A DNA stretch of 64,000 nucleotides, taken from the NCBI RefSeq assembly GCF_947072475.1, contig NZ_CAMTIA010000009.1:1-64000 (forward strand), in the 5' to 3' direction. The position numbers and the translations under genes are program-made. Source of the DNA: an uncultured Deefgea sp. Lineage in GTDB: Bacteria; Pseudomonadota; Gammaproteobacteria; Burkholderiales; Chitinibacteraceae. Within the stretch, counting starts at the first letter, position 1. Every line of letters begins with the position of its first letter. Shown here one piece after another: positions 46,935 through 58,075 of the stretch. Below the pieces are notes generated by a model, which was given only the letters and a program-made list of their open reading frames with translations, had not been told where the DNA came from and searched no databases.

Positions 46935-48190
46935 TAGCGATCAATCTCCCCAAATACGATATCTTGCGTACCAATAATTGCAACAACGTCAGAAATCATG
47001 TGCCCGCGTGACATTTCATCTAAAGCAGATAAATGAACATAACCAGGCGCTCTAATTTTCATTCGGTATGGTTTATTTGCACCATCAGAAATCATATAAA
47101 TACCAAACTCACCCTTAGGGTGCTCAATCGCAGCATATGCCTCACCTTCTGGCACATGCATACCTTCAGTAAACAACTTAAAGTGGTGAATCAAGTCTTC
47201 CATATTTGACTTCATGCCTTCTCGCGAAGGTGGCGCTACTTTATGGTTAGTCGTAATAACCGGACCTGGATTTTCTTTTAACCATTGCACGCACTGCTTG
47301 ATGATGCGGTTCGATTGGCGCATTTCTTCAACACGGACCAAATAACGATCGTAACAATCCCCATTTTTGCCGACAGGGATATCAAAATCCATCTTGTCGT
47401 AGACTTCATACGGTTGTTTTTTACGCAAATCCCATTCAATACCAGAACCACGCAACATCGCACCAGTAAAGCCCAATGCCAATGCTCGCTCAGGCGATAC
47501 CACACCAATACCCACAGTACGCTGCTTCCAGATACGATTATCTGTTAGCAAAGTTTCGTACTCATCAACATACTTCGGGAATCGATTAGTGAAGTCTTCG
47601 ATAAAGTCGAGCAAACTGCCTTCGCGATTAGAATTTAAACGCTTAATGGCCGCTGCATTACGGATTTTCGAAGCTTGATATTTTGGCATTTCATCCGGCA
47701 AGTCGCGATAGACGCCGCCCGGACGATAATATGCTGCATGCATGCGTGCGCCAGAAACTGCTTCGTAACAATCCATTAAATCTTCACGCTCACGGAAAGC
47801 GTAAAGGAAAATAGTCATTGCGCCACAATCAATACCATGTGCACCAATCCACAACAAATGATTCAAAATCCGCGTAATTTCATCAAACATAACGCGAATA
47901 TATTGAGCTCGAATTGGCACATCTAAATTGAGCAGTTTCTCAATTGCCATACAGTAGGCATGCTCATTGGACATCATTGACACATAGTCAAGACGGTCCA
48001 TATAAGGCAAAGACTGGATGTAGGTTTTACTTTCAGCTAATTTTTCTGTGCCGCGATGTAAGAGACCAATGTGCGGATCAGCACGCTCAACCACTTCACC
48101 ATCCAACTCCAGCACCAAACGCAATACACCATGCGCTGCCGGATGTTGTGGACCAAAATTTAATGTGTAATTACGGATTTCAGCTGCCAC
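46934..48190 (-). CDS. nuoD: NADH-quinone oxidoreductase subunit D
   Basis: A 418-residue 49-kDa-type subunit with [21 protein letters not shown] (the His-bearing quinone-site loop) and the hallmark [26 protein letters not shown]. With NuoB it forms the quinone-binding site. Its start overlaps the nuoC end by 11 bases. nuoC and nuoD are separate genes here, not fused as in E. coli. Confidence 0.98.
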   Translation of the reverse strand: MAAEIRNYTLNFGPQHPAAHGVLRLVLELDGEVVERADPHIGLLHRGTEKLAESKTYIQSLPYMDRLDYVSMMSNEHAYCMAIEKLLNLDVPIRAQYIRVMFDEITRILNHLLWIGAHGIDCGAMTIFLYAFREREDLMDCYEAVSGARMHAAYYRPGGVYRDLPDEMPKYQASKIRNAAAIKRLNSNREGSLLDFIEDFTNRFPKYVDEYETLLTDNRIWKQRTVGIGVVSPERALALGFTGAMLRGSGIEWDLRKKQPYEVYDKMDFDIPVGKNGDCYDRYLVRVEEMRQSNRIIKQCVQWLKENPGPVITTNHKVAPPSREGMKSNMEDLIHHFKLFTEGMHVPEGEAYAAIEHPKGEFGIYMISDGANKPYRMKIRAPGYVHLSALDEMSRGHMISDVVAIIGTQDIVFGEIDR

Positions 48191-48779
48191 CGTAGTTCTC
48201 CTCGCGGATAATGCGCGGTGTTATTTCACGCGGCTCGATGGTTACAGGCTGATAGATCACACGTGCCTGTTCAGCGTCATAACGCATTTCAACAAAGCCA
48301 GACAGTGGGAAGTCTTTACGGAATGGATGACCAACAAAGCCATAATCTGTCAGCAAGCGTCGCAGGTCTGGATGGCCTTGATAAATGATGCCGTATAAGT
48401 CGAACGACTCACGCTCAAACCAATTGATCGCAGGCCAAACATCAACCACGGAATTCACCACTGGAAAGGCATCATCAATACAAAACACCCTTACACGTAA
48501 GCGTACATTGTATTTGTAAGAAAGAAAATGATAAACCGTCGCAAAGCGAGCGCCCTCCCATACCCCATCTTTATACGTACTATAATCAACACCACAGGCA
48601 TCAATTAATTGTTCAAATTGCAACAGTGCATCATCGCGTAGCAATAAAGCCACCTCAGACCACTCGCTTGCCGGTACTTCTAGCGTCACTTCATCCAGCG
48701 CGTTTTTTAGAGAAGCCATTTTTGCCTCACCTAAAACAGTCCGCAGACTATCCATGAGCGTTTCTAACTTATTCGCCAC
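48180..48779 (-). CDS. nuoC: NADH-quinone oxidoreductase subunit C
   Basis: A 199-residue 30-kDa-type subunit with the signature [38 protein letters not shown]. It is a structural part of the hydrogenase-like connecting module. It is eight bases from nuoB and overlaps nuoD. Confidence 0.98.
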   Translation of the reverse strand: MANKLETLMDSLRTVLGEAKMASLKNALDEVTLEVPASEWSEVALLLRDDALLQFEQLIDACGVDYSTYKDGVWEGARFATVYHFLSYKYNVRLRVRVFCIDDAFPVVNSVVDVWPAINWFERESFDLYGIIYQGHPDLRRLLTDYGFVGHPFRKDFPLSGFVEMRYDAEQARVIYQPVTIEPREITPRIIREENYGGS

Positions 48780-48787
48780 AGTTCACC

Positions 48788-49258
48788 TCACGAGCGCGCA
48801 ATGGTATTGGTACGCTTAATCTTGTTTTGCAACTGAATAATGCCGTACAAGAGCGCTTCAGCTGTCGGAGGACAGCCAGGAACATAAATATCTACCGGAA
48901 CAATGCGATCACAACCACGCACAACAGAATACGAGTAATGATAATACCCACCCCCATTGGCACAGGACCCCATCGAAATCACCCAGCGCGGCTCTGGCAT
49001 CTGGTCGTAAACTTTACGTAATGCTGGAGCCATTTTATTACACAAGGTTCCTGCCACAATCATTAAGTCCGATTGCCGTGGCGAAGGTCGAAACACCACA
49101 CCAAAGCGATCCAAGTCATAACGTGCAGCACCTGCGTGCATCATCTCTACCGCACAGCAAGCCAAACCAAATGTCATTGGCCATAAAGAGCCCGTACGAG
49201 CACTATTGATGACCATATCCACCGTGGTGGTAACAAACCCTTTTTCTTGCGATTCCAT
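48788..49258 (-). CDS. nuoB: NADH-quinone oxidoreductase subunit B
   Basis: A 156-residue subunit holding the terminal N2 4Fe-4S cluster. It has the unusual adjacent cysteines in [11 protein letters not shown], with [37 protein letters not shown] providing the other ligands. I chose the ATG at 49258 (MESQEKGF), five bases after nuoA; an earlier in-frame start overlaps nuoA. Confidence 0.97.
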   Translation of the reverse strand: MESQEKGFVTTTVDMVINSARTGSLWPMTFGLACCAVEMMHAGAARYDLDRFGVVFRPSPRQSDLMIVAGTLCNKMAPALRKVYDQMPEPRWVISMGSCANGGGYYHYSYSVVRGCDRIVPVDIYVPGCPPTAEALLYGIIQLQNKIKRTNTIARS

Positions 49259-49263
49259 TTGCC

Positions 49264-49632
49264 TCACTCCCACTCTAGAGCGCCCTTCATCCATTCGTAG
49301 ACGAAGCCGACCACCAGAATGGCCAAGAAAATCATCATCGACAAAAAGCCGAACATCCCCAATTCTTTAAGCACAACGGCCCAAGGAACTAAAAATGCAA
49401 CTTCCAAATCAAACAAGATAAACAAAATGGCCACCAAGTAATAACGCACATCAAATTGCATACGTGCATCTTCGAATGCTTCAAAACCACATTCGTAAGG
49501 TGAGTTTTTTGCCGTATCTGGCCGAGCCGTTCCCAAAGCCTTACTCACCCCGTAGCCGAGCACCAGTGGAATAACGCCCACGAGTAAACCAACCAACAGA
49601 AAAAGCAGGATGGGGAAATAGTTTTGCAGCAT
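49264..49632 (-). CDS. nuoA: NADH-quinone oxidoreductase subunit A
   Basis: A 122-residue membrane subunit with three helices and the conserved loop [39 protein letters not shown], including the Cys that covers the quinone entrance. It is the first nuo gene, about 170 bases after secG. Confidence 0.98.
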   Translation of the reverse strand: MLQNYFPILLFLLVGLLVGVIPLVLGYGVSKALGTARPDTAKNSPYECGFEAFEDARMQFDVRYYLVAILFILFDLEVAFLVPWAVVLKELGMFGFLSMMIFLAILVVGFVYEWMKGALEWE

Positions 49633-49698
49633 GAAAATCCCCAGTTCAGAGTATTACAAAAATGCTAGACAGCTTATTGTTATTTTTATTACATAGAA

Positions 49699-49718
49699 AC
49701 GCTGGGATTTCCCAGCGT
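49699..49718 (-). terminator. Hairpin between secG and nuoA
   Basis: ACGCTGGG (49699-49706) and CCCAGCGT (49711-49718) form a perfect 8-bp stem with a four-base loop. The minus strand afterwards is only moderately T-rich, so it may be a weak terminator or attenuator separating tpiA-secG from the nuo genes. Confidence 0.45.
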
Positions 49719-49803
49719 ATTTGAAGCTCTAAGTCAGCAAGTCCACAGCCATGTGGTCACTAAACTTAGATATACCAATAAAATCATATGCAATCGCATG
49801 GAT

Positions 49804-50121
49804 TTAATCAGGAATTTTTTGCCCTTCAACTTGAGATGCGACCGTAGCAGGTTGAACCGTTGACATAATTGAGGCAGTTTGTTTTGGTGCCGTCAACAAA
49901 ACCAAGGCCATCGACGTCACAAAAAAAACTGTTGCACAAACGCCAGTAGTACGGCTTAAAAAATTGGCCGAGCCACTCGAACCAAACACACTACCGGCCG
50001 ATCCGCTACCAAATGCAGCTCCCATATCGGCACCTTTACCATGCTGCATCAACACCAATACAATGACAGCGATAGCAGAAATCACATTTACGGTAAGCAC
50101 TAAACTGGTAATAAAGTCCAT
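49804..50121 (-). CDS. secG: Preprotein translocase subunit SecG
   Basis: A 105-residue SecG with two membrane helices flanking the conserved loop LMQHGKGADMGAAFGSGSAGSVFGSSGSANFLSRTT. It is part of the SecYEG channel for protein export. It follows tpiA and precedes nuoA, the usual Betaproteobacterial order. The short tail after the second helix is Thr/Val-rich. Confidence 0.96.
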   Translation of the reverse strand: MDFITSLVLTVNVISAIAVIVLVLMQHGKGADMGAAFGSGSAGSVFGSSGSANFLSRTTGVCATVFFVTSMALVLLTAPKQTASIMSTVQPATVASQVEGQKIPD

Positions 50122-50157
50122 TATTTTCTCATCTCAAGAGCGGCGTGAATTGTACCA

Positions 50158-50868
50158 TCAGCGCGCTGCTTTGCAAATCTCTACAAATTCGAAGGCGGAG
50201 AGTGCTGCACCCCCCACCAACACCCCATCGACATGCTGCACAGCCAAAATTGACTCTGCATTATTCGACTTCACGCTGCCGCCATAGAGAACTTTAACTC
50301 GTTCATCTAATTGATTTTTAATCAATGCGTGCATCGGCGAAATCTGCTCACTGGAGGCAACCATGCCACTACCTACAGCCCAAGATGGCTCATACGCCAC
50401 AGCATACAAACCAACTGGTAAATTTTGTAATACCTGTAACTGAGCCGCAACAACTTCTTCTGCGCGACCTTCACGTCGCTGCTCTGCGGACTCACCCACA
50501 CAGTAAATGCCAAACAAACCGGCATCTAGAGCAGCGCGCATTTTAACACCAGCTTGCTCTGTCGTCTCACCAAATAATCGTCGACGCTCAGAATGACCAA
50601 CAATCACCATTTCACAGCCAATATCGGCCAGCATCCCTGATGACACCTCACCCGTATATGCGCCAATGTGATACTGGCTAACGTCTTGAGCGCCACACTG
50701 CACATGGGTATTGTGAAGAATTTGCCTTGCCAGCATCACGTATGGATACGGCACACAAACCCCCACATTGGCCTGCAACTTAGCTTGAGCGATCTCACCC
50801 AAAACCGATTTAACCTGACCAATACTGCCATGCAGCTTCCAATTACCCACCACAAGTTGCTTTGCCAT
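50158..50868 (-). CDS. tpiA: Triosephosphate isomerase
   Basis: A 236-residue TIM barrel enzyme interconverting dihydroxyacetone phosphate and glyceraldehyde 3-phosphate. Catalytic residues are Lys in VGNWKLHG, His in VGHSERR and Glu in AYEPSWAVGSG. Loop 6 reads AVGSGMVAS, a variant of the usual AIGTGKTAT-type loop. The protein is somewhat shorter than the typical 250 residues. I chose the ATG at 50868 (MAKQLVVGNW); the longer frame adds 16 non-conserved residues. Confidence 0.95.
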   Translation of the reverse strand: MAKQLVVGNWKLHGSIGQVKSVLGEIAQAKLQANVGVCVPYPYVMLARQILHNTHVQCGAQDVSQYHIGAYTGEVSSGMLADIGCEMVIVGHSERRRLFGETTEQAGVKMRAALDAGLFGIYCVGESAEQRREGRAEEVVAAQLQVLQNLPVGLYAVAYEPSWAVGSGMVASSEQISPMHALIKNQLDERVKVLYGGSVKSNNAESILAVQHVDGVLVGGAALSAFEFVEICKAAR

Positions 50869-51165
50869 ATTTACTTTATCCCTATCAACAGTAGAAATGG
50901 TAACGTTCCCAGTCAAGCAACGTCAAACGCTAAAACCCAAACACCACAAACATCGTAAAGACAATCACGCTCAAACCAGCAGCCTAAGCCCTCAGATCCC
51001 CGCATGTTTTTAGCGCCAAAGCAAAAGCCACGCCAATTCAAACATCAAATTTAAGGCAACACGCCAGCACATTGCTTTTTGTAATAATTCGGAAACATTA
51101 AACGATTACGATGCGCCTTGTTCAATACATACACACTCAGACAAACCCAAGGGATTTAACTGATT
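50869..51165. other. Divergent intergenic region between tpiA and pstS
   Basis: About 300 bases with no gene. It must carry divergent promoters. I looked for tandem Pho-box repeats (TGTCA-type) upstream of pstS and saw none convincing; TTGTAATAATTCGGAAACAT around 51080 is only a loose match. Confidence 0.4.
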
Positions 51166-52206
51166 ATGACTTTAGTTCACAAAATGCTCGTTACCGCAGG
51201 TTTGACTGCCGGTCTTTTTAGCCAAGTAATTGCAGCCGACATTACCGGCGCAGGTGCAACCTTTCCGTACCCGCTCTATGCAAAATGGGCCGAGATGTAC
51301 AAAGCCAAAACGGGTAACGGTATGAACTACCAATCTATTGGTTCGGGTGGTGGCATCAAGCAAATCCAAGCCAAAACCGTTGATTTTGGCGCGACAGATA
51401 TGCCCCTTAAGCCGTCAGATCTAGACAAAGATGGGTTAATTCAATTCCCAACCGTCTTGGGTGGTGTTGTTCCTGTCGTCAATATTGCCGGTATTACACC
51501 GGGTCAACTCAAACTATCAGCCACCTTGCTGAGCGACATTTACTTAGGCAAAGTTAAAAAATGGAATGACCCCGCTGTTGCGGCGCTCAATCCAGGTGTT
51601 GCCTTGCCTGCACAAAACATTACTGTTGTTCGCCGCTCTGACGGCTCTGGTACCACTTTCCTCTTTACCAACTATCTGTCGCAAGTGTCGCCAGAGTGGA
51701 AAGAAAAAGTTGGTTCAAATAGCTCAGTGCAATGGCCAGCCGGTGTGGGTGGTAAAGGCAATGAAGGCGTAGCGAATTACGTACAACGTATTAAAGGTGC
51801 TATTGGTTACGTTGAGTTTGTTTACGCCAAGCAAAACAAACTCTCACATACACAACTATCTAATAGCTCGGGTGCATTTGTTCAGCCGTCAGAAGAATCA
51901 TTTAAAGCCGCCGCCGCCAGCGCCGACTGGAAAAATGCACCAGGCATGTTCCTTGTAACAACTAATGCACCAGGCAAAGAAGCTTGGCCTATTGCTAGCC
52001 CAACGTTCATCCTGATGCACAAAAAACAAGACAAACCAACGCAAGGCGTAGAAGTGCTTAAATTCTTCGACTGGGCTTATGGCGCGGACGCAGACAAAGT
52101 GTCTCTTGAACTGGACTACATCCCAATGCCGGACAATGTGGTTGCAATGATCAAGTCCAACTGGAAAACACAACTCAGTGATGGCAAAAATCCAATCTGG
52201 AAATAA
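51166..52206 (+). CDS. pstS: Phosphate ABC transporter substrate-binding protein PstS
   Basis: A 346-residue periplasmic binding protein. Residues 1-23 form a signal peptide ending VIAA. The phosphate-contacting segments GAGATFPYPLYAKW, GSGGGIKQI, DFGATDMPL and RRSDGSGTTFLFTNYL are all present. It captures inorganic phosphate for PstCAB. A hairpin follows the stop, probably allowing higher pstS expression than that of the downstream genes. Confidence 0.97.
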   Translation: MTLVHKMLVTAGLTAGLFSQVIAADITGAGATFPYPLYAKWAEMYKAKTGNGMNYQSIGSGGGIKQIQAKTVDFGATDMPLKPSDLDKDGLIQFPTVLGGVVPVVNIAGITPGQLKLSATLLSDIYLGKVKKWNDPAVAALNPGVALPAQNITVVRRSDGSGTTFLFTNYLSQVSPEWKEKVGSNSSVQWPAGVGGKGNEGVANYVQRIKGAIGYVEFVYAKQNKLSHTQLSNSSGAFVQPSEESFKAAAASADWKNAPGMFLVTTNAPGKEAWPIASPTFILMHKKQDKPTQGVEVLKFFDWAYGADADKVSLELDYIPMPDNVVAMIKSNWKTQLSDGKNPIWK

Positions 52207-52249
52207 TTCCCCCGATTGAATTGCGCAGAGATACAATTCGCGCGCAGAA

Positions 52250-52284
52250 AACAAGCACACTGCCCCATAAGTAGTGTGCTTGTT
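52250..52284 (+). terminator. Attenuator-like hairpin between pstS and pstC
   Basis: AACAAGCACACT (52250-52261) and AGTGTGCTTGTT (52273-52284) form a perfect 12-bp stem with an 11-base loop. The following bases are only partly T-rich, which suggests partial termination or protection of the pstS mRNA end. Confidence 0.6.
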
Positions 52285-52318
52285 AGTTTCTAAGTTTTGG
52301 AGGACCGGAGAATTACTG

Positions 52319-53275
52319 ATGTCTAATATGTCGCAACGGATGAAAACACAACGACTGCAAGATGCATTCTTTGTCAATAGCACCCGTTTCTTTGCTTTTT
52401 TTGTACTTGCTCTATTGAGCGGTATTATTATTTCTTTGCTCTATGGTGCCCTACCGAGCATCAAAGCCTTTGGCCTCGGATTTATTTCTTCCAGCGACTG
52501 GAATCCAGTGACCGATCAATTTGGTGCCTGGCCATCGATTCGTGGCACATTAATTTCCTCAGCAATTGCCTTGGTTGTTGCTGTACCGATCAGTTTTGGT
52601 ATTGCCATTTTCCTGACTGAACTCTCACCCGTTTGGCTGCGCCGGCCGCTGGGGATTTGTATTGAATTACTCGCTGGCGTGCCATCGATTATTTACGGCA
52701 TGTGGGGTCTATTTGTTTTTGCGCCTTTATTTGCCGATCATGTGCAACCTTGGATTACCGAGGTCACCGCCGGTGTTCCTATCTTAGGCCCTTTATTTGA
52801 CGGCCCTCCAATGGGCATTGGTATGTTTACTGGCGGCTTAATCTTATCGATTATGGTCATCCCCTTTGTGACCTCGGTCATGCGTGACGTCTTTGAAGTG
52901 GTACCACCGCTACTCAAAGAATCCGCATACGGCCTTGGCGGCACGACTTGGGAGGTCGTTTGGAATATCGTCGTTCCCTATACCAAAACCGGGATTATCG
53001 GCGGCATTATGCTCGGTCTAGGCCGTGCATTGGGCGAAACCATGGCGATCACTTTTGTGATTGGTAACTCAATGAATGACATGAATTCATTGTTTGACCC
53101 CGCCACGACCATTTCAGCCACACTGGCCAATGAATTCACCGAAGCACATGGCGAGCTTTACACCTCGTCACTGATTGAACTGGGACTCTTACTGTTCTTT
53201 ATTACCTTTGTTGTTTTGGTCCTTTCTAAACTGCTCCTCTTGCGCCTCAACCGCAATGAAGGCTCACATTCTTAA
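52319..53275 (+). CDS. pstC: Phosphate ABC transporter permease PstC
   Basis: A 318-residue inner-membrane permease with six main helices and the ABC-interaction EAA-type loop (VPPLLKESAYGLGGTTWEVVWNIVVPYTKTGIIGGIMLGLGRALGETMA). It forms the transport channel with PstA. I chose the ATG at 52319, preceded by GGAGGACCGGAG; the longer frame starts inside the upstream hairpin. Confidence 0.97.
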   Translation: MSNMSQRMKTQRLQDAFFVNSTRFFAFFVLALLSGIIISLLYGALPSIKAFGLGFISSSDWNPVTDQFGAWPSIRGTLISSAIALVVAVPISFGIAIFLTELSPVWLRRPLGICIELLAGVPSIIYGMWGLFVFAPLFADHVQPWITEVTAGVPILGPLFDGPPMGIGMFTGGLILSIMVIPFVTSVMRDVFEVVPPLLKESAYGLGGTTWEVVWNIVVPYTKTGIIGGIMLGLGRALGETMAITFVIGNSMNDMNSLFDPATTISATLANEFTEAHGELYTSSLIELGLLLFFITFVVLVLSKLLLLRLNRNEGSHS

Positions 53276-53284
53276 GGATCGGTC

Positions 53285-54136
53285 ATGAATAATTTAAACC
53301 CTAGCCTTTATCTACGCCGCCGCCTCATCAACCACGTCAGCCTGATCCTCTCAATGATCGCCATGGCATTTGGTTTGTTTTGGCTGTTTTGGATTATGTA
53401 CACGCTGTTTTCCAACGGGATTGCCGGCTTAACATTACAAACATTCACCCAAACGACCCCGGCTCCGGGCAGCCAAGGTGGCTTAGCCAATGCGATTTTG
53501 GGCAGTTTGCAGATGTCCGCCGTCGGTGTTTTGATTGGCACGCCAATCGGCATCTTAGCCGGAACTTACCTTGCTGAATTTGGTAAAAAAGGCTGGTTAG
53601 CGCCGACGACTCGCTTTATCAACGACATCTTACTGTCTGCACCATCGATTGTGATTGGCCTGTTTGTATTTGAAATTTACGTCACACAAGTTGGGCATTT
53701 TTCAGGCTGGGCCGGTTCGTTTGCTTTGGCTATTTTGGTGATTCCTGTGGTACTAAGAACCACAGAAAACATGCTGCTTTTAGTGCCGACGGCCATGCGC
53801 GAGGCGGCCTATGCCCTTGGTGCACCACAATGGAAAATGGTGTTATTTGTCACGCTCAAAGCAGCAAAATCAGGCGTAGCCACTGGCATCTTGCTAGCAG
53901 TTGCTCGCATCTTGGGTGAAACCGCCCCGCTGTTATTTACCGCACTGAATAACCAGTTCTACTCAAATATGAATCAACCTATGGCGAACTTACCCGTGGT
54001 GATTTTCCAATTTGCGATGAGCCCTTACGCAGAATGGCATCAATTAGCTTGGGCAGGCGCACTCTTAATTGGCTTGTTTGTTCTCGGCATGAATATTATT
54101 GCCCGCGTCATGCTTCGCCAACCCAAACAACACTAA
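53285..54136 (+). CDS. pstA: Phosphate ABC transporter permease PstA
   Basis: A 283-residue permease with six helices and the coupling loop [53 protein letters not shown]. It pairs with PstC. It follows pstC by nine bases with AGGATCGG as ribosome binding site. Confidence 0.97.
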   Translation: MNNLNPSLYLRRRLINHVSLILSMIAMAFGLFWLFWIMYTLFSNGIAGLTLQTFTQTTPAPGSQGGLANAILGSLQMSAVGVLIGTPIGILAGTYLAEFGKKGWLAPTTRFINDILLSAPSIVIGLFVFEIYVTQVGHFSGWAGSFALAILVIPVVLRTTENMLLLVPTAMREAAYALGAPQWKMVLFVTLKAAKSGVATGILLAVARILGETAPLLFTALNNQFYSNMNQPMANLPVVIFQFAMSPYAEWHQLAWAGALLIGLFVLGMNIIARVMLRQPKQH

Positions 54137-54162
54137 TTTAGACTTTGAACGGACAATCATTC

Positions 54163-54930
54163 ATGAGCACTCAACATAAAGCTGGCTTGACAGTCAAAAA
54201 TTTGAATTTTTACTACGGCAACTTTCACGCACTTAAAAACATCAACTTAGAGATTTTAGCCGGCAAAGTGACTGCCTTTATCGGCCCTTCTGGCTGCGGC
54301 AAGTCAACCTTGCTTCGTACTTTCAACCGGATGTATGACCTTTACCCCAAATTGCGCGCCGAAGGCGAAATCATTCTCAATGGACAAAATATTTTAGAGT
54401 CTAGCGTCGACTTGAATATGCTACGCGCTAAAGTCGGCATGGTTTTTCAAAAACCAACCCCATTTCCAATGTCGATCTATGACAATGTGGCATTCGGCGT
54501 AAAGCTCTATGAAACACTGAGCAAATCAGAAATGGATGATCGCATTGAGTGGGCGCTCACTAAAGCCGCGCTGTGGAATGAAGTTAAAGACAAGCTCAAG
54601 CAATCTGGTTTAGGTCTTTCTGGCGGTCAACAACAACGTCTGTGCATCGCCCGCGCCGTTGCCGTAAAACCTGAGATCCTCTTGCTCGACGAACCGACCT
54701 CGGCACTCGACCCAATCTCAACAGCGCACGTTGAAGAGCTCATTCATGAGCTCAAAAAAGACTACACCATCGCCATTGTGACGCACAATATGCAACAAGC
54801 GGCACGGATTTCTGACTACACCGCGTATATGTATTTGGGTGAAATGATTGAAATGGGTGAAACCGATACGATCTTTACCGCACCCAAAGTAAAAGCGACC
54901 GAAGACTACATTACAGGTAAGTTCGGTTAA
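54163..54930 (+). CDS. pstB: Phosphate ABC transporter ATP-binding protein PstB
   Basis: A 255-residue ATPase with Walker [11 protein letters not shown]-loop region [15 protein letters not shown], signature LSGGQQQRL and Walker [13 protein letters not shown]. It powers PstCA transport. The ATG at 54163 (MSTQHKAGL) is preferred over a TTG 18 bases earlier. phoU, which often follows pstB, is not present; a terminator follows directly. Confidence 0.97.
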   Translation: MSTQHKAGLTVKNLNFYYGNFHALKNINLEILAGKVTAFIGPSGCGKSTLLRTFNRMYDLYPKLRAEGEIILNGQNILESSVDLNMLRAKVGMVFQKPTPFPMSIYDNVAFGVKLYETLSKSEMDDRIEWALTKAALWNEVKDKLKQSGLGLSGGQQQRLCIARAVAVKPEILLLDEPTSALDPISTAHVEELIHELKKDYTIAIVTHNMQQAARISDYTAYMYLGEMIEMGETDTIFTAPKVKATEDYITGKFG

Positions 54931-54945
54931 GCAATCATGACGTAG

Positions 54946-54972
54946 AAAAAGGCCGCTTATGCGGCCTTTTTT
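54946..54972 (+). terminator. Terminator after pstB
   Basis: AAAAAGGCCGC (54946-54956) and GCGGCCTTTTTT (54961-54972) with a TTAT loop form a classical intrinsic terminator ending the pstSCAB operon. Confidence 0.95.
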
Positions 54973-55110
54973 ATAGGGTATATGACTGCAACGCTTTATA
55001 AACAAGGGCTACATGTAAATACCCATGCATTAACTACCTATTTGTCATTTTGGTGTAACACCAGCGACTTATGCTACGGACCCTCACGCCAGAACGCCGA
55101 AGCCCGTTAC

Positions 55111-56712
55111 ATGAAGATTGCCACACAACTTAAATATGTTAGCGCCATCACCTTGGCCGCACTACTCACTGCGGCGCTATTTTGCAGCTGGAAACTCCAT
55201 ACTCTTAGATTGCATTTTTTAGAAAACCAACAAAAACAAACCAGCATTGCTCAGCTTGCACAAATGAAATCAAGCATGCTCACGCTATCACGGCTCGAAG
55301 TTATGGAGCCCGATGCTACGCCACAATTACAGCAAGCCGAGCAGCAAATCCACAGCCTACAACAAGCATTAACGCCTACCCTCACACCGATTCAACAGCA
55401 ATCTTTGCAGCAAGTACTCAGCCAAAATTGGCAGCGCTATTTAACTCAATTTCGCAGCGCGATTAAAATCGCCGAAACCAGCCCCGAAGATGCCATCACC
55501 ATTCCAGAGCAACTTTACCGGAATGATTTGTCCCCACTACTTGAACAAATCAGCCAATTAATGCGCCAAATTGTGAGTGATGCACAGCACAGCGAAAGCA
55601 CCATCCAGCAAGATATTCAGCAACTCATCTGGGGCGTACTGATTCCAATTGGCTGCGCAGGCTTGATAATCATCATTTCTCAACTCGGTTTTGCCAAACG
55701 TTTGCAGGGCACTTTACAGAGAATGGGATTAATTGCCAAACGATTGCACGAAGGTGAGATCACGCTGCGAATGCCTGAAAGTCAAGATGAACTCGGTGAG
55801 TTAAGCGTCGCCATCAACCGATTTTTACAGCAACTTCAGCAAGTACTCACGCAAGCGAGCATGGCAGCCACGGCAACTCGGGCTGATACACAGCGAATTA
55901 GCGATCTATCGAATGCAGTTAGCCAAAATACGCATAATCAATCGCTGCAATTAGATGATATCCGTCACGCCAGTGCAACGCTAAGCAATGCAATTGCTCA
56001 TGTTGGCACTTTGGCCGCACAAGCAGCAAATACGGCACAATCTTCATCCGCCGCAACGAGCAATGCAGATCAAGCGGGGCAAATCACGCTGAACAACCTC
56101 TCGGCTTTATCTTCACACTTCGCGCAAGTCGAGTCTGAAATGCAAACGCTGACACATTCATTTGGTGACATAGTGAATGTCAGTGCCACGATCAAAGATA
56201 TTGCCGATCAAACCAATTTATTGGCACTCAATGCCGCCATTGAAGCGGCACGTGCCGGTGAATCGGGTCGAGGATTTGCCGTCGTTGCCGATGAAGTTCG
56301 TAAATTAGCGCTACACACCACGGCATCGACTCGCAATATCCAAGATATTCTAATCAAAACGCAAACCAATACCAGCGTAACGAGTCATGCAATCAGTGCG
56401 GCGAGTTTATGCTTAGGGCAATTTAGTGAACACGGCCAGACGGTGTCACGCTCCTTATCGCAGATTCGCAGTGAAAGCGAAGGCGTCGCGGACATGATGG
56501 CGTCCATTGCAGCCGCAGTTGATCAACAAACGGCTGCGGCGCAGGCGATTGCCGATCAAGTCAGTACGATCAGCACCGGACTCAATCACACGCACAATGA
56601 TAATCAAGCAATCAAACAGGAAATGGCAGAACTGGCGGATGTGGCCAACGATCTTGAGCGATCAATGGCCACATTTCGGACAGAGAATAATTACTCTTGC
56701 GCTTCAGCCTGA
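55111..56712 (+). CDS. Methyl-accepting chemotaxis protein
   Basis: A 533-residue chemoreceptor. Residues about 8-28 and 170-195 are membrane helices bracketing a short, Gln-rich, helical periplasmic domain. A HAMP linker follows, then a long signalling coiled coil with the highly conserved tip ([21 protein letters not shown]...[15 protein letters not shown]). I chose the ATG at 55111 (MKIATQLKY); upstream residues in the open frame are not helix-like and lie just after the pst terminator. The ligand is unknown. Its end overlaps the convergent glmM end by 22 bases. Confidence 0.9.
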   Translation: MKIATQLKYVSAITLAALLTAALFCSWKLHTLRLHFLENQQKQTSIAQLAQMKSSMLTLSRLEVMEPDATPQLQQAEQQIHSLQQALTPTLTPIQQQSLQQVLSQNWQRYLTQFRSAIKIAETSPEDAITIPEQLYRNDLSPLLEQISQLMRQIVSDAQHSESTIQQDIQQLIWGVLIPIGCAGLIIIISQLGFAKRLQGTLQRMGLIAKRLHEGEITLRMPESQDELGELSVAINRFLQQLQQVLTQASMAATATRADTQRISDLSNAVSQNTHNQSLQLDDIRHASATLSNAIAHVGTLAAQAANTAQSSSAATSNADQAGQITLNNLSALSSHFAQVESEMQTLTHSFGDIVNVSATIKDIADQTNLLALNAAIEAARAGESGRGFAVVADEVRKLALHTTASTRNIQDILIKTQTNTSVTSHAISAASLCLGQFSEHGQTVSRSLSQIRSESEGVADMMASIAAAVDQQTAAAQAIADQVSTISTGLNHTHNDNQAIKQEMAELADVANDLERSMATFRTENNYSCASA

Positions 56713-58049
56713 ACGACTGCGGCGATTTTATCGGCCCACTCATGCGCCACGGCGGGGTCGGTATGCTCAACCATGACGCGCACCACCGGCTCGGTACCCG
56801 ATGGGCGCAGCAATACGCGTCCATCACTACCCATCTCAGCTTCAGCAACAGCAACGGCTTCGGCAATACTTTGTGATGCGTGGCAATCAAAACCTTTCGC
56901 AATCCGAACGTTTTTCAACACTTGTTTGGACAGTGACAAATCTTTACAGAATCCTGCCAAGGTTTGATTGCTTTCTTGCAGCGCCTGCAAAACTTGCAAT
57001 GCAGAAACAATGCCATCACCTGTTGAGTGTTTATCCAAACACAATAAATGCCCAGAGCCTTCACCACCGACCAGCCAGTTATTGCGCTTTAATTGCTCCA
57101 TCACGTAGCGATCACCCACTTTCGCCCGCACAAATCCGATCCCCTTGGCTTTTAGTGCATTTTCAACGCCTAAATTTGTCATCAAGGTGCCGACAACACC
57201 GGCACCCAGAGTGCCTTTTTGCTGACGATGACACGCCAAAACATACAGCAATTGATCACCATCGACGATCGTACCATCTCGATCAACCATAATCAGTCGA
57301 TCGCCATCACCATCGAGTGCAATACCAAAATCAGCGCCCTCAGCAAGCACCTTCAAACGCAAGGCCTCAGGGTGAGTGGCTCCAACTTCGGCGTTAATAT
57401 TAAAACCATCCGGCTTCACGCCAATACTGATCACTTCAGCACCCAATTCATGAAACACATGCGGCGCGATATGATAAGTCGCACCATGCGCGCAATCGAC
57501 CACCAACCTTAGTCCATGCAAATCGAGCTCATTTGGGAAGGTTGATTTACAAAACTCAATATAACGGCCTGCGGCATCATCAATTCGTTTTGACTTGCCA
57601 ATCTGCTTTGACTGCACACAATGCTGGATCTCTTCAATTGCCGCCTCAATCGCGATTTCAATTTCATCGGACAACTTTTGACCATTCGCACCAAAAAACT
57701 TAATCCCATTATCGTGATAGGGATTATGTGATGCCGAAATAACCACCCCTGCCGACAAGCGTAATGCGCGGGTTAAATAAGCAATACCCGGCGTTGGTAA
57801 GGGCCCTGTTAAGTACACATCAACGCCTGCCGCATTAAAACCCGCCTGCAAAGCGGCCTCAAGCATATAACCAGAAACGCGCGTATCTTTTCCGATCAAG
57901 ACGGCGGCATGCTCACTGTTTTTACGCGCACTATTTGCAGCAAACACCTTACCAGCCGCAAACCCAAGTTTCATCGCAAAATCAGGCGTAATCGGATACT
58001 CACCGACTAAGCCTCGCACTCCATCAGTACCAAAAAATTTACGCGCCAT
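56691..58049 (-). CDS. glmM: Phosphoglucosamine mutase
   Basis: A 452-residue alpha-D-phosphohexomutase. It has the active-site serine loop ISASHNP (Ser107), the metal-binding DGDGDR loop, the sugar-binding GEGSGH motif and the phosphate-binding [12 protein letters not shown]. It converts glucosamine-6-phosphate to glucosamine-1-phosphate for cell wall and LPS precursors. It is last in rlmE-ftsH-folP-glmM. Confidence 0.98.
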   Translation of the reverse strand: MARKFFGTDGVRGLVGEYPITPDFAMKLGFAAGKVFAANSARKNSEHAAVLIGKDTRVSGYMLEAALQAGFNAAGVDVYLTGPLPTPGIAYLTRALRLSAGVVISASHNPYHDNGIKFFGANGQKLSDEIEIAIEAAIEEIQHCVQSKQIGKSKRIDDAAGRYIEFCKSTFPNELDLHGLRLVVDCAHGATYHIAPHVFHELGAEVISIGVKPDGFNINAEVGATHPEALRLKVLAEGADFGIALDGDGDRLIMVDRDGTIVDGDQLLYVLACHRQQKGTLGAGVVGTLMTNLGVENALKAKGIGFVRAKVGDRYVMEQLKRNNWLVGGEGSGHLLCLDKHSTGDGIVSALQVLQALQESNQTLAGFCKDLSLSKQVLKNVRIAKGFDCHASQSIAEAVAVAEAEMGSDGRVLLRPSGTEPVVRVMVEHTDPAVAHEWADKIAAVVQAEAQE

Positions 58050-58075
58050 AATGACCTACCTATTTTGTAATAAGA

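Noticed and set aside
49633-49803. A tRNA-Leu gene between secG and nuoA, as found in some Proteobacteria
   Set aside because: No cloverleaf or TTCGA T-loop can be found; only a simple hairpin is present.
51040-51120. A Pho box upstream of pstS
   Set aside because: No tandem TGTCA-type repeats with 11-base spacing; TTGTAAT and GAAACAT are too loose to call.
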